Notes: a model not told the origin generated them from the letters alone. Positions 1 to 8,079 are shown, counted from the first letter of the stretch. The stretch: 18,968 bases of DNA from DATKMP01 sp035541775 (GCA_035541775.1 DATKMP010000023.1:1-18968); one strand, 5' to 3'. Numbers and translations: made by a program.

Positions 1-1
1 C

Positions 2-382
2 AAAACAGCGGATCAGAAACTTCAACAGTTGAAAGAAGAATATCCGTATTCGGCGTACGCAACCGAACAACCGATATCGCCCGAGCCAAAATCCGCTTCC
101 AAAGAAAAACCGATTACCCTGAAACAAAAAAACACGGTTCAAAAATTTGCCGCGGGATTCACCGTACAGGTCGGTGCGTTTTCGACGCTGCCGAATGCCA
201 GCGACTTGAAAGAAAAGTTTGAAAAAGAAGGATACACTGCCAACATTTTTACGATTGTCAGCAATGGAAAAAAGATGCATAAAGTGTGGGTCGGAGAATT
301 CCAGAACTACGATGAAGCGAAACGCTCGGCGCTGGACATCAAAAAGAAATTTAACCTTTCATCGATTGTAGTATCGCGATAA
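2..382 (+). CDS. TPR/SPOR-domain protein, 3' part (5' end outside window)
   Basis: The reading frame is open to the first base of the window, so the gene starts upstream; an internal TTG at 29 is not a convincing start. The first visible residues (KLQQLKEEYPYSAYA) look like the last helix of a tetratricopeptide repeat of the BamD/YbgF kind. A charged, Lys/Pro-rich linker follows, then a SPOR domain over roughly the last 75 residues (DNA about 155-380), with the usual opening FTVQVGAFST and a second half containing KVWVGEFQNYDEAK. SPOR domains bind peptidoglycan with denuded glycan strands at division sites, so a periplasmic or envelope role is likely, but no signal peptide can be seen because the N-terminus is missing. 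The stop codon TAA shares one base with the ATG of the sigma-54 activator, which suggests translational coupling. Confidence 0.85.
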   Translation, partial: KTADQKLQQLKEEYPYSAYATEQPISPEPKSASKEKPITLKQKNTVQKFAAGFTVQVGAFSTLPNASDLKEKFEKEGYTANIFTIVSNGKKMHKVWVGEFQNYDEAKRSALDIKKKFNLSSIVVSR

Positions 383-1494
383 TGGATCGAGAAGAATTTC
401 AACATACGTATGGTCTTGTCGGGCAATCACCTGAACTTCAGGAGGTTGTTGACGTCATTCAACAAGTGGCGCCGACGGATATTGCCGTGTTGATTATCGG
501 TGAAAGCGGAACGGGAAAAGAAATTGTGGCAAAAGCAATTCATGGCGCCAGCAAACGCGCCGGGAAAGCGATGGTGTCGGTCAATTGTGGCGCAATCCCC
601 GAAGGATTGATCGAGAGCGAATTGTTCGGGCATGAAAAAGGGTCGTTCACCAGCGCGGTCGATGCACGGCAGGGATATTTTGAAATGGCGAACGGCGGAA
701 CGATTTTTCTCGATGAAGTCGGCGATATGCCGCTTGCAACGCAGGTAAAATTATTGCGTGTGCTGGAAAGCGGCGAGTATATGCGCGTCGGTTCTTCCAT
801 GCCGAAGCATACCGATGTGCGGGTGATTGCCGCCACGAACAGATCGCTGGAATATGAGGTGCAGCAAAAACATTTTCGTGCCGATTTATTTTTTCGATTA
901 CGCTCAGTCAACATTCAATTGCCGCCGTTGCGAAATCGCAAGGAAGATATTCCTGCGCTGGTGGAACAATTTGTCAGCGAGGTGTCCGCAAAAAACAAAA
1001 TTTCGTTTGCCGGCTTTACCGACGACGCGACAGAATTGTTAATGTCCTATCGCTGGCCCGGCAATGTGCGTGAATTGAAAAACGCTATTGAAAGCATGCT
1101 GGTACTGGAAGGCGGACGACGGTTGAACGGCGACGATGTTCAGAAATATATCAGCATGCAGCAAAATGTCGTTACAGAGAGAAACTTGCCTGTCGTTGCC
1201 AACAAAACAGTCGAACAAGCAGAGCGAGAATTGATTTATCGCGCGCTGCTGGATTTAAAATCCAATATCATCGAATTAAAAGATTTGATGACGACGAAAC
1301 TCGGTCCATCCAACGGCGATTCGATTCTTCACGAATCAAATCCCAACGGTGTTTTAACGATTGATGAAATGGAACGGCGCATGATTCAGACGGCATTAGA
1401 TCGCAATAAAGGCAATCGGCGGCGTGCTGCGCGAGAATTGCGCATTAGCGAACGTTCGCTGTATCGTAAAATCAAAGATTATGGAATTCAATAA
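382..1494 (+). CDS. Sigma-54-dependent transcriptional activator without receiver domain (AAA+ / Fis-type HTH)
   Basis: This 370-residue protein goes straight into the AAA+ sigma-54 interaction domain (about residues 10-240) with no N-terminal receiver, GAF or PAS domain. Visible motifs are Walker A GESGTGKE (40-47), Walker B GGTIFLDEVGDM (105-116, D111/E112), the ATN sensor motif (151-153), and arginines around FRADLFFRLR (165-174). The C-terminus (about 325-370) is a Fis-type helix-turn-helix with NKGNRRRAARELRISERSL. The sigma-54-contacting loop reads GSFTSA (87-92) instead of the canonical GAFTGA: the Phe-Thr core is kept but A and G are both Ser. Such proteins hydrolyse ATP to open sigma-54 RNA polymerase promoters; without a sensor, activity would be set by amount or by a partner in trans. 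From memory, a receiver-less activator next to an LptE-type gene is a recurrent pairing in Bacteroidota and relatives. Confidence 0.93.
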   Translation: MDREEFQHTYGLVGQSPELQEVVDVIQQVAPTDIAVLIIGESGTGKEIVAKAIHGASKRAGKAMVSVNCGAIPEGLIESELFGHEKGSFTSAVDARQGYFEMANGGTIFLDEVGDMPLATQVKLLRVLESGEYMRVGSSMPKHTDVRVIAATNRSLEYEVQQKHFRADLFFRLRSVNIQLPPLRNRKEDIPALVEQFVSEVSAKNKISFAGFTDDATELLMSYRWPGNVRELKNAIESMLVLEGGRRLNGDDVQKYISMQQNVVTERNLPVVANKTVEQAERELIYRALLDLKSNIIELKDLMTTKLGPSNGDSILHESNPNGVLTIDEMERRMIQTALDRNKGNRRRAARELRISERSLYRKIKDYGIQ

Positions 1495-1496
1495 CG

Positions 1497-2027
1497 ATGC
1501 ATTGCTCAACGAACGATCAATATCGATGCTCTGCCCTTCTCGTCATTTCGATTTCATTTTTGTCGATGATGTTTTCAGGATGCACATATTCGTTCAAAGG
1601 CGGTTCCGCACCGGCGAATTTAAAAACAATAGTCATTCCTGTTGTCGATGATCAGAGCGGCTTCGGCGACCCGACGCTGCGCGATTCGTTCACGCAGAAA
1701 ATTATAAAAGCTTTTACGGACGATAATTCGTTGCAGGTTACCGACCGCAATTCAGCCGATTCAATGCTGGAAATTGTCATTACCGACGTAAAAGATGTTC
1801 CGCTGGTACTACAAGGCGGCGAAAATGTTTCAACACGGCGCATTACGGTAACCGTGCGCGCAACATTTCAAGATTTGAAACAGAGAAAAAAACTCTGGGA
1901 AAAAAGTTTTAGTCAATATGGAGACTATCCTTCAGGCGGTGGGCTGACGCAGCGCGCTGTAGGAGTAACGGATGCAGTCAGTAAGTTAGCAGAAGATATT
2001 CTTAACGACACAGTCGCTGGATGGTAA
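1497..2027 (+). CDS. lptE: LptE-like outer-membrane lipoprotein (LPS assembly)
   Basis: The 176-residue protein starts with a hydrophobic signal segment (about 12-27) ending in the lipobox FSGC, with C29 as the predicted lipidated cysteine. The mature part begins CTYSFKGGSAPANLKTIVIP and continues with a DQSGFGDPTLRDSFTQKI region, the typical start of LptE-family proteins in the FCB group. LptE forms the plug of the LptD beta-barrel that inserts lipopolysaccharide into the outer leaflet of the outer membrane, so this gene implies a Gram-negative envelope. It begins 2 bases after the stop of the sigma-54 activator and is followed after 1 base by the glycosyltransferase. The symbol is by family resemblance; LptE sequences diverge strongly, and a more general DUF-type outer-membrane lipoprotein remains possible. 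Confidence 0.8.
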   Translation: MHCSTNDQYRCSALLVISISFLSMMFSGCTYSFKGGSAPANLKTIVIPVVDDQSGFGDPTLRDSFTQKIIKAFTDDNSLQVTDRNSADSMLEIVITDVKDVPLVLQGGENVSTRRITVTVRATFQDLKQRKKLWEKSFSQYGDYPSGGGLTQRAVGVTDAVSKLAEDILNDTVAGW

Positions 2028-2028
2028 C

Positions 2029-3534
2029 ATGACACTCGCATTTTTTATTTTTAACGATAGTTCGTTATACACGAACATCATTCTTTACGCATATTTTTTC
2101 TCCTTGCTTATTCTGGGCATCTTCGGTGTCCATGGATTTGTGATGGTGTATCATTACATGAAGCAGCGCGGACTGCCCAAAAATAATCCGACACTCAAGG
2201 AGACACCGGTTGTGACGGTTCAACTGCCGCTCTATAACGAGTTGTATGTCATCAATCGTTTGATCGATGCCGTCTGCGCGATGAACTATCCCAAGGATAA
2301 ATTAGAAATTCAAGTACTGGACGATTCGACCGATGAAACGATCGAGGTCTGTGCAAAGGCCGTGGAAAAATATCAAAAGCTCGGCTACGACATCAAACAC
2401 ATCCATCGTAAAGATCGTTCGGGATTTAAAGCGGGCGCGCTGAAGTACGGGCTTTCGACATCACGCGGTGAATTTGTTGCCATCTTCGATGCCGATTTTG
2501 TGCCGAATCCTGATTTCTTGCAGCGAACGATTCCGTATTTTTATACCAACGCCAAAATTGGCGTTGTGCAAACACGCTGGGCGCACCTCAACGGCGATTA
2601 TTCATTATTAACCCGCGCACAGGCATTTGCCCTCGATGCACACCATGTGGTCGAACAAGATGTCCGCTGCAAAGCGGGATATTTTATCAACTTTAATGGC
2701 ACAGGCGGTGTGTGGCGCAAAGCTGCAATCTTAGATGCAGGCAACTGGCAATCCGATACGTTAACGGAAGATTTGGACCTCAGTTATCGCGCACAGTTGC
2801 GCGGATGGAAATTCCAATATCTCTGCGATATTACCTCGCCGGCCGAACTTCCCGCTGAAGTGAATGCATTAAAGACGCAGCAATTTCGCTGGACAAAAGG
2901 TGCGATCGAAACAGCGCGCAAAATGTTGCCCGAAGTCTGGAAATCGAAATTGCCATTGCGTATTAAAATACATTCAACCTCGCATCTGACCAGTAACATC
3001 GTTTTTCCTTTCATCATTCTTGCCGGAATCTTGAATGTGCCGCTTATCTTTATCAAACAACACGGTGGACATGAAGCGTACTTCGCATTGATGTCGGTCT
3101 TTGTTCTGGCGTTCATCGGATCGTTTATGTTTTATCTTATTTCACAAAAAAGTATCTATCCGGATTGGCGCCGCCGTATCTTGCTATTCCCGTTATTTAT
3201 GGCGGGCAGCATGGGGTTTGCCGTCAATAATACGCGTGCAGTGTTTGAGGGATTGTTTAAGCGGAAAAGCGAATTTGTTCGAACCCCCAAGTACGCCATT
3301 AAAGGAAAAAGTGATTCATGGAAATCGAAAAAATATCAAATGAAATTTGACTGGGGTGTTACAATCGAAATAGTTCTGGCACTCTATTGTTTGTTCGGAG
3401 TCGTTTCTTCCGTATATTATCTGGAAATCGCAGCGTTGCCGTTCCAGTTATTGTACTTTACCGGCTTTGCTTCAGTTTCATGGTTGTCGATAAGGCACGC
3501 ATTTGAAACACGAAAACTTCATTCACATGCATGA
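2029..3534 (+). CDS. Membrane GT2 processive glycosyltransferase (cellulose/mannan synthase-like)
   Basis: This 501-residue protein has one N-terminal membrane segment (about 15-40), a cytosolic GT-A domain (about 60-290) and four or five C-terminal membrane segments (about 318-345, 350-372, 382-400, 445-465, 468-488). The processive GT2 signature is complete: D98/D99 in VLDDS, D154-x-D156 in FDADF, the TED triad (246-248) and QQFRW (284-288). Enzymes of this type polymerise and extrude a beta-linked glycan using a nucleotide sugar. It resembles the bacterial relatives of plant CSLA/CSLC glucomannan and glucan synthases, but the sugar cannot be told from sequence. No PilZ domain is present, so direct c-di-GMP control as in BcsA is not expected. 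Its ATG follows the lptE stop by 1 base and its stop overlaps the next gene by 4 bases (ATGA). Confidence 0.92.
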   Translation: MTLAFFIFNDSSLYTNIILYAYFFSLLILGIFGVHGFVMVYHYMKQRGLPKNNPTLKETPVVTVQLPLYNELYVINRLIDAVCAMNYPKDKLEIQVLDDSTDETIEVCAKAVEKYQKLGYDIKHIHRKDRSGFKAGALKYGLSTSRGEFVAIFDADFVPNPDFLQRTIPYFYTNAKIGVVQTRWAHLNGDYSLLTRAQAFALDAHHVVEQDVRCKAGYFINFNGTGGVWRKAAILDAGNWQSDTLTEDLDLSYRAQLRGWKFQYLCDITSPAELPAEVNALKTQQFRWTKGAIETARKMLPEVWKSKLPLRIKIHSTSHLTSNIVFPFIILAGILNVPLIFIKQHGGHEAYFALMSVFVLAFIGSFMFYLISQKSIYPDWRRRILLFPLFMAGSMGFAVNNTRAVFEGLFKRKSEFVRTPKYAIKGKSDSWKSKKYQMKFDWGVTIEIVLALYCLFGVVSSVYYLEIAALPFQLLYFTGFASVSWLSIRHAFETRKLHSHA

Positions 3535-4721
3535 GTATTACTAATCAAGATCTTGCAACATTAGAGAAACGAGTAGGGCATCAAGGCAATTCACCGCTCT
3601 TTGCACAATTAGCGTCCTATTACCTTGAGCAAAGCCGTGCTGAGGAGGCATTGCGTCTGTGTGATGCCGGACTTGCAAATTTTCCGTTTTATACGACCGG
3701 ACATTTGATCAAAGGAAAAACTCTTCTTGCCCTGAAGATGTACGCAGAAGCGCGTCGCGAGTTTGAATTTGTATCCGAATTTTTGCCAATCAATAACGCT
3801 GTCAAAGAATTGCTTGCGAAAGTGCCAGCCAAAGAAGAAATTCTTTCTGCGCCGGTTCAAGAACCTCCGCCGCCATTGGCAGAACCAGCAAGAGAAATAG
3901 AAATTCCTTCTGCTGCCGAACAACCGGCCGCAGCGACACGCACCGTCGGCCTTCCCGCAACAGAAATAGGACAACCCGTTCAAGATTTTGGATTTGTGCA
4001 ACCGGCTCCGGAACCCGGGCAGTCCTTATTCATGCCGCCGGAACCGGCAGCAACTCACGCCAACCCGGTTGAAACATTTCCGTCTCCTGCTGTCGATACG
4101 GCACCGGTAATACCCGAACCAGCGCCAGCGTCGTTTACAGATTTTTCGTTTATCCCGCCGGCAGCGTCCTTGACTCCTGAGCCGCAGAATTTTGCGCAAG
4201 AGCAAGTCAACAATCTCGATTTCCCATTTTCACAGCAACAAGAAAAATCTTCGTCATTGGAACAACAAGACGAATCATTTCAAAAATTTGTCATGCGAAA
4301 AAGCGCGGAGTTATCCGGCGAAAACACAACGACCATGGAAGAGTACTTTGCATCGCAAGCGCAAGTTTCTTTTTCTCCCATTCCGGAAAAAATATTCGAT
4401 AATACGCCGCCGGAAAACGTCGTATCTGTGGAACCGAATAAGATTGAAGAGCTTGCCGAAAAACTTCAGGGCGCCGGTAAAATTACACCGGTAATCAACT
4501 TTGCGCAGAAAGAAACACCTACCGTTTCTGAAGATGACGCACCTGCAAGCGTCGGGTTTGTAACGCCGACCCTGGCTGAGATTTATGCCAAGCAGGGCTG
4601 GTATGATGATGCCATCAAGGCGTACAAAACACTGGCGCGGAACAAGCCGTCGGATCGTGAGCGATTTGAACAACGCGTGGCGGAATTGGAAGCGCTCAAG
4701 CAGCAAGCTGAGCCGCAATAA
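3531..4721 (+). CDS. TPR protein with long proline/alanine-rich central region
   Basis: The 396-residue product has TPR-like helices at both ends. The N-terminal part (about 1-100) includes PLFAQLASYYLEQSRAEEAL and HLIKGKTLLALKMYAEARRE; the C-terminal part (about 340-390) includes PTLAEIYAKQGWYDDAIKAY. Between them lie roughly 130 residues (about 105-235) rich in Pro, Ala and Glu that look disordered, then a Gln/Glu-rich stretch. No signal peptide or membrane segment is seen, so I expect a cytoplasmic scaffold. The 4-base ATGA overlap with the upstream glycosyltransferase suggests coupled translation and possibly a partnership with that membrane enzyme (inference). A specific function is not recognisable. 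Confidence 0.85.
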   Translation: MSITNQDLATLEKRVGHQGNSPLFAQLASYYLEQSRAEEALRLCDAGLANFPFYTTGHLIKGKTLLALKMYAEARREFEFVSEFLPINNAVKELLAKVPAKEEILSAPVQEPPPPLAEPAREIEIPSAAEQPAAATRTVGLPATEIGQPVQDFGFVQPAPEPGQSLFMPPEPAATHANPVETFPSPAVDTAPVIPEPAPASFTDFSFIPPAASLTPEPQNFAQEQVNNLDFPFSQQQEKSSSLEQQDESFQKFVMRKSAELSGENTTTMEEYFASQAQVSFSPIPEKIFDNTPPENVVSVEPNKIEELAEKLQGAGKITPVINFAQKETPTVSEDDAPASVGFVTPTLAEIYAKQGWYDDAIKAYKTLARNKPSDRERFEQRVAELEALKQQAEPQ

Positions 4722-4862
4722 AAATCTCTGCATATTGTTATTATGAAAACAAAATCGTGTCGAGCAAATTTTGTTCCATAAGGTCATGCAGGGCTGAAAT
4801 CTCTCTTGCGGGCGTCAATACAACGTAACGGCTCTCCTCCCAGTAATTTTGATTCTTTTTTT
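4722..4862. other. Intergenic gap between TPR gene and trmO
   Basis: This 141-base gap separates the envelope operon from trmO. It holds a weak AT-rich inverted repeat (AACAAAAT at 4748-4755 and ATTTTGTT at 4768-4775, 12-base loop) that could be a degenerate terminator but lacks a T-run. A promoter for trmO would be expected here; I cannot identify convincing -35/-10 elements. No RNA gene is recognised. Confidence 0.4.
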
Positions 4863-5588
4863 ATGGAAGAAATTAATTTTATCGTCAAACCCATCGGTGT
4901 AATTCACACGCCATTCAAAACAAAATACGGCGCGCCGCGCCAGCCGGCAAGTGCGGATACAACGAGCATCGGTGTCATTACATTGAACGAGAGCCAAAAT
5001 TTTGAGCAGGCATTAGAAGATATTCAAGGATTCGAATATATCTGGGTGTTGTTCTGGTTTCATCAAAATAAAAATTGGAAGCCCAAAGTACTTCCTCCCA
5101 ACAGCGGCAGAACAAAGCGCGGAGTCTTTGCCACACGTTCGCCGCATCGTCCGAATGCTATCGGACTTTCCTTATGCAAATTGTTAGAAGTAAAAGGCAG
5201 AACACTCCGCATTGAAAATCCCGATATGTTAGATGGCACACCGATCTTCGATCTCAAGCCGTATATTCCACATGTCGAAGCATTCCCGCAAGCGCGTGCC
5301 GGATGGATCGCGGCAATCAACGAACAATCGGTTCCGCCGTTCTCTGTTATCTTTTCCGCTGATGTCAAATCCCGTTTGAAACAGATGCCGCCTGAAGAAC
5401 GAAACGAAATAATGACGTACGTCAAAGGCATTCTCGCGCGCGATCCGCATCCGCATTCCTATCGCCGCATCAAAATCTTAAAAGACGGAACGTCGGCACT
5501 GGCAGCGAAACGCTGGAGATTTCAGTTTAAGATTGATGGAACAACCGTACGGGTGTTTCAGTGTACTTATGTCAACGATAAGCAATGA
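4863..5588 (+). CDS. trmO: tRNA (N6-threonylcarbamoyladenosine37-N6)-methyltransferase TrmO
   Basis: From the ATG at 4863 the product is 241 residues, the usual size for full-length TrmO (YaeB/TsaA family). It begins NFIVKPIGVIHTPF and contains the family hallmarks GVFATRSPHRPNAIGLS (87-103) and DGTPIFDLKPYIP (124-136). The C-terminal extension contains ILARDPHP, as in the E. coli-type enzyme. TrmO uses S-adenosylmethionine to methylate t6A to m6t6A at position 37 of threonine tRNAs decoding ACY codons, improving decoding. An in-frame TTG at 4806 would add 19 residues, but the family start matches the ATG; neither start has a clear Shine-Dalgarno sequence. The stop overlaps the next gene by 4 bases. 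Confidence 0.93.
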   Translation: MEEINFIVKPIGVIHTPFKTKYGAPRQPASADTTSIGVITLNESQNFEQALEDIQGFEYIWVLFWFHQNKNWKPKVLPPNSGRTKRGVFATRSPHRPNAIGLSLCKLLEVKGRTLRIENPDMLDGTPIFDLKPYIPHVEAFPQARAGWIAAINEQSVPPFSVIFSADVKSRLKQMPPEERNEIMTYVKGILARDPHPHSYRRIKILKDGTSALAAKRWRFQFKIDGTTVRVFQCTYVNDKQ

Positions 5589-6247
5589 AAAAAATTCAAG
5601 GAATGATTTTCGATCTCGACGGGACGCTCGCAAACACGCTGGATGATTTAGCGAATGCGATGAATACCGTTCTGGCTTCGCATCAGTTTCCTGTTTTCCC
5701 GATTGAGGCATACAACTATTTTGTCGGAAACGGTATTCGGAATCTTGTTCAGGCAACGCTGCCGGAACACGAACGAACGGAAGAGCGAATAGCGCAATGC
5801 TATGAAGAAATGATCATTCTCTATCGCGATGGTTGTCTTCGGCAGACCCATCTGTATGATGGTATCATGGAATTGATTAAAACGCTGCAACGCAAAAATT
5901 ATTCGTTAGCCGTCTTTTCCAACAAAGCGGATGAGATGACGCAAATGATCGTCGAGAAGCTGATCGGCAAAAGAAATTTTGAAATTGTTTTTGGCGCGCA
6001 GCCGGCAATTCCGCGCAAACCGGATCCGTCCGGCGCTCTTCTCATCGGTCAGCGTCTCGGTATCGAGCCACAGAACATGGCTTACCTTGGAGATACCAGT
6101 ACCGACATGATGACTGCGGCACGTGCAGGAATGTTCGCCATTGGTGCGCTATGGGGATTCAGGACGGAAACAGAACTCGTAGAAAACGGCGCGCAGGCAC
6201 TCGCCCGGCATCCACAAGATGTGCTGCACATTTTGGGTGAGAGATAA
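5585..6247 (+). CDS. HAD-superfamily hydrolase, phosphoglycolate phosphatase-like
   Basis: The 220-residue protein is a HAD hydrolase with an alpha-helical cap (subclass IA). Motif I is FDLDGTLANT (nucleophile D10, acid/base D12), motif II is VFSNK (S112), motif III is the lysine in PRKPDPS (K145) and motif IV is GDTSTDM (D170, D174). The DLDGTLANTLDDL opening and GDTSTDM end resemble Gph phosphoglycolate phosphatase, which removes 2-phosphoglycolate formed by DNA end repair or Rubisco oxygenation; related enzymes act on other phosphate esters, such as beta-phosphoglucomutase or pyrophosphatase PpaX, so the substrate is tentative. It overlaps trmO by 4 bases (ATGA) and ends 7 bases before the convergent hemN stop, with no obvious shared terminator. 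Confidence 0.88.
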   Translation: MKKIQGMIFDLDGTLANTLDDLANAMNTVLASHQFPVFPIEAYNYFVGNGIRNLVQATLPEHERTEERIAQCYEEMIILYRDGCLRQTHLYDGIMELIKTLQRKNYSLAVFSNKADEMTQMIVEKLIGKRNFEIVFGAQPAIPRKPDPSGALLIGQRLGIEPQNMAYLGDTSTDMMTAARAGMFAIGALWGFRTETELVENGAQALARHPQDVLHILGER

Positions 6248-6254
6248 CAGCGGT

Positions 6255-7646
6255 TTATACTGTTCGAGAAAAAATCGGTTTCTCCTTGCGCAGTTTTTCT
6301 AAATACGCATCGAAGCACATAGCAATGTTGCGGAGGACAAACCGTCCGGCATCCCGCACGACAATGCGGTCATCGTCCATAGAAATCAATTCCTGTGGAA
6401 GAAACGCTTGCAGCTTTTCCAGCGCGCTAGCAAAATAATTATCGAAGACAATCGCAAACCGCCGCTCGACATCGCGTTTATGCAATTCCAGGTCGCACAT
6501 CAAGCGCATAATGACGAACTTGCGAATCTCATCGTCGCGCGTCATGCGATAGCCGAGAATCGTCGGGAAGTTGCCGGAGCGGACCGCTTCATAGTACGCG
6601 GGAAGTTCTTTCGCATTCTGCGAATACACGTTGCCGAAATGCGAGATGGCAGACATGCCGAATCCGAACAAATCCGCGCCGGCTTTGATGGAATAACCCT
6701 GAAAATTTCTGTGCAACCGTTTTCGTTTTTGCTCCAGCGCAAGTTCATCCGTCGGTTTTGCAAAGTGATCCATGCCGATGTACTCGTAGCCGGCGTTTTG
6801 CAATGTGTTGATTGTTAATTGGAGCAATTGTAATTTTTCGTCCGGCGAAGGCAGTTGATCGATATGCAATAATTTTTGATGTGGCTTCAACCATGGAACG
6901 TACGCAAAATTGAAGACCGCAATGCGTTCCGGCGAAAGTTCGACCACTTTCTCCAGCGTTCGTTTGAACGAATCCACGGTTTGCAGCGGCAATCCATAAA
7001 TGAGATCGACGTTCATGCTCGTAACACCGAGATCGCGCGACCATGCGAAGACCTGTTTCGTCAGTGCCTCCGGTTGAATGCGATTGACTGCCTTTTGAAC
7101 ATCGTCCTGAAAATCTTGTACACCAAGACTGAACCGGTTTGCTCCTGAAGCAACAAACGCTTTGAGATGATCGAATGTTAGTTCGCGCGGATCGAGCTCC
7201 ACACTCATCTCTGCATCCTCGGCAAACGTAAAATGGTTTTTGAAGTGCGCTGCAAGATCACGAATTTCTTCCGGCGAAAGAAACGAAGGTGTGCCGCCGC
7301 CCCATGCCATTTGCACGACCGGACGTGTTGCGGCCATGCGGGACGCCGTATGCGTTATTTCAACTTTTAACGCTTCCAGATATTCGACCGCATGACGATG
7401 GTTGGGTGTAATGATGGTTGTGCAGCCGCAGAAATAACACAGCGTGTCACAGAACGGAATGTGCACATACAGCGATAAGGGGCTGTTGTTGCTTTCTTGA
7501 TTGTTTACAGAAAGGTCTTCCTCAAATTGTTGTGCGCCGTATGTCTTTGAAAACACGGGTGCTGTAGGGTAGCTGGTATAACGCGGACCGGGAACATCGA
7601 AGGTTCGTAAAATAGAAAGCAGGTGATTGTCCGCGGGAGTCGTCAT
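6255..7646 (-). CDS. hemN: Oxygen-independent coproporphyrinogen III oxidase (radical SAM)
   Basis: The 463-residue protein matches true HemN in length and layout. It opens with FDVPGPRYTSYPTAPVF, the HemN-specific N-terminus, followed by the radical SAM cysteine motif FCDTLCYFCGC (C66, C70, C73, with the extra C75 typical of HemN) and WGGGTPSFL (116-123). The C-terminus has the usual RFVLRNIAMCFDAYL. HemN uses S-adenosylmethionine and a 4Fe-4S cluster to decarboxylate two propionates of coproporphyrinogen III to protoporphyrinogen IX without oxygen. The N-terminal trip-wire region and the C75 cysteine distinguish it from the HemW heme chaperone. It lies 42 bases downstream of the zinc-finger gene and is probably the last gene of the nifJ group. 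Confidence 0.96.
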   Translation of the reverse strand: MTTPADNHLLSILRTFDVPGPRYTSYPTAPVFSKTYGAQQFEEDLSVNNQESNNSPLSLYVHIPFCDTLCYFCGCTTIITPNHRHAVEYLEALKVEITHTASRMAATRPVVQMAWGGGTPSFLSPEEIRDLAAHFKNHFTFAEDAEMSVELDPRELTFDHLKAFVASGANRFSLGVQDFQDDVQKAVNRIQPEALTKQVFAWSRDLGVTSMNVDLIYGLPLQTVDSFKRTLEKVVELSPERIAVFNFAYVPWLKPHQKLLHIDQLPSPDEKLQLLQLTINTLQNAGYEYIGMDHFAKPTDELALEQKRKRLHRNFQGYSIKAGADLFGFGMSAISHFGNVYSQNAKELPAYYEAVRSGNFPTILGYRMTRDDEIRKFVIMRLMCDLELHKRDVERRFAIVFDNYFASALEKLQAFLPQELISMDDDRIVVRDAGRFVLRNIAMCFDAYLEKLRKEKPIFSRTV

Positions 7647-7688
7647 GTTGCCCCAAAAATCTTCACGAAGCTTGAACGAAAAACAAAG

Positions 7689-8072
7689 TTATGCGACACG
7701 TTTGTGCCGCACCCTTTTTATTTTCTTTTCGCAGTGAGAGCAAATTTGTGCTGTTGGGTTTTTCTTCAATTGTGCGGCAGATATTTTGTTTCCGCATTCT
7801 GCACAGATGCCGCAACCGCTTTTCAACGGATCGTTCAGCGCGTCTTCAATCTCTTTGCCGACCGTTCCGGTGCGCAGCATATTATCACACATTGCACCGA
7901 CCACTGATTTGCATGGCTGCTCAACCTGGCCGCAATAGACACAAACATAATCTTTTCCGTCTTTCAGCGAACGAACCAACGGCGACTTTGCCGTTTGGTC
8001 CAAATCTTCACTGAGCGCGTGTACCAGTCTCCGATAATGTGATGGAATTTTTTTCTTTATCTTTTTCTTCAT
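7689..8072 (-). CDS. Small DksA/TraR-type C4 zinc-finger protein
   Basis: I take the ATG at 8072 as the start (127 residues) because GGAG lies 7 bases upstream; an in-frame ATG at 8096 would add eight residues. The C-terminal half has C90-x2-C93-x17-C111-x2-C114 in the context GICAECGNKISAAQLKKNPT, the exact spacing of the DksA/TraR zinc finger. The N-terminal half has a further CVYCGQ pair (C44, C47) plus C54 and C62, possibly a second metal site, and a very basic N-terminus (MKKKIKKK). The long coiled-coil that DksA inserts into the RNA polymerase secondary channel is absent or much shortened. A role in RNA polymerase or nucleic acid binding is inferred only from the finger. It sits between the DHOD-like gene and hemN on the same strand. 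Confidence 0.8.
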   Translation of the reverse strand: MKKKIKKKIPSHYRRLVHALSEDLDQTAKSPLVRSLKDGKDYVCVYCGQVEQPCKSVVGAMCDNMLRTGTVGKEIEDALNDPLKSGCGICAECGNKISAAQLKKNPTAQICSHCEKKIKRVRHKRVA

Positions 8073-8079
8073 CTCTTCA

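Noticed and set aside
4744..4860. A 39-codon stop-to-stop frame on the minus strand with protein-like residues (for example RYVVLTPAREISALHDLMEQ) and an upstream GGAGGAG.
   Set aside because: It has no ATG near the Shine-Dalgarno-like sequence, is very short and resembles no family I know; it may be a chance frame or a gene remnant.
4806..4862. Upstream TTG extension of trmO (19 extra residues).
   Set aside because: The TrmO family N-terminus aligns with the ATG at 4863; the extension is low in conserved character and has no ribosome binding site.
6266..6284. Inverted repeat GAGAAA / TTTCTC near the convergent ends of the HAD and hemN genes, considered as a terminator.
   Set aside because: The stem is only 6 bp, AT-rich and inside the hemN coding sequence; no convincing terminator structure follows either stop codon.
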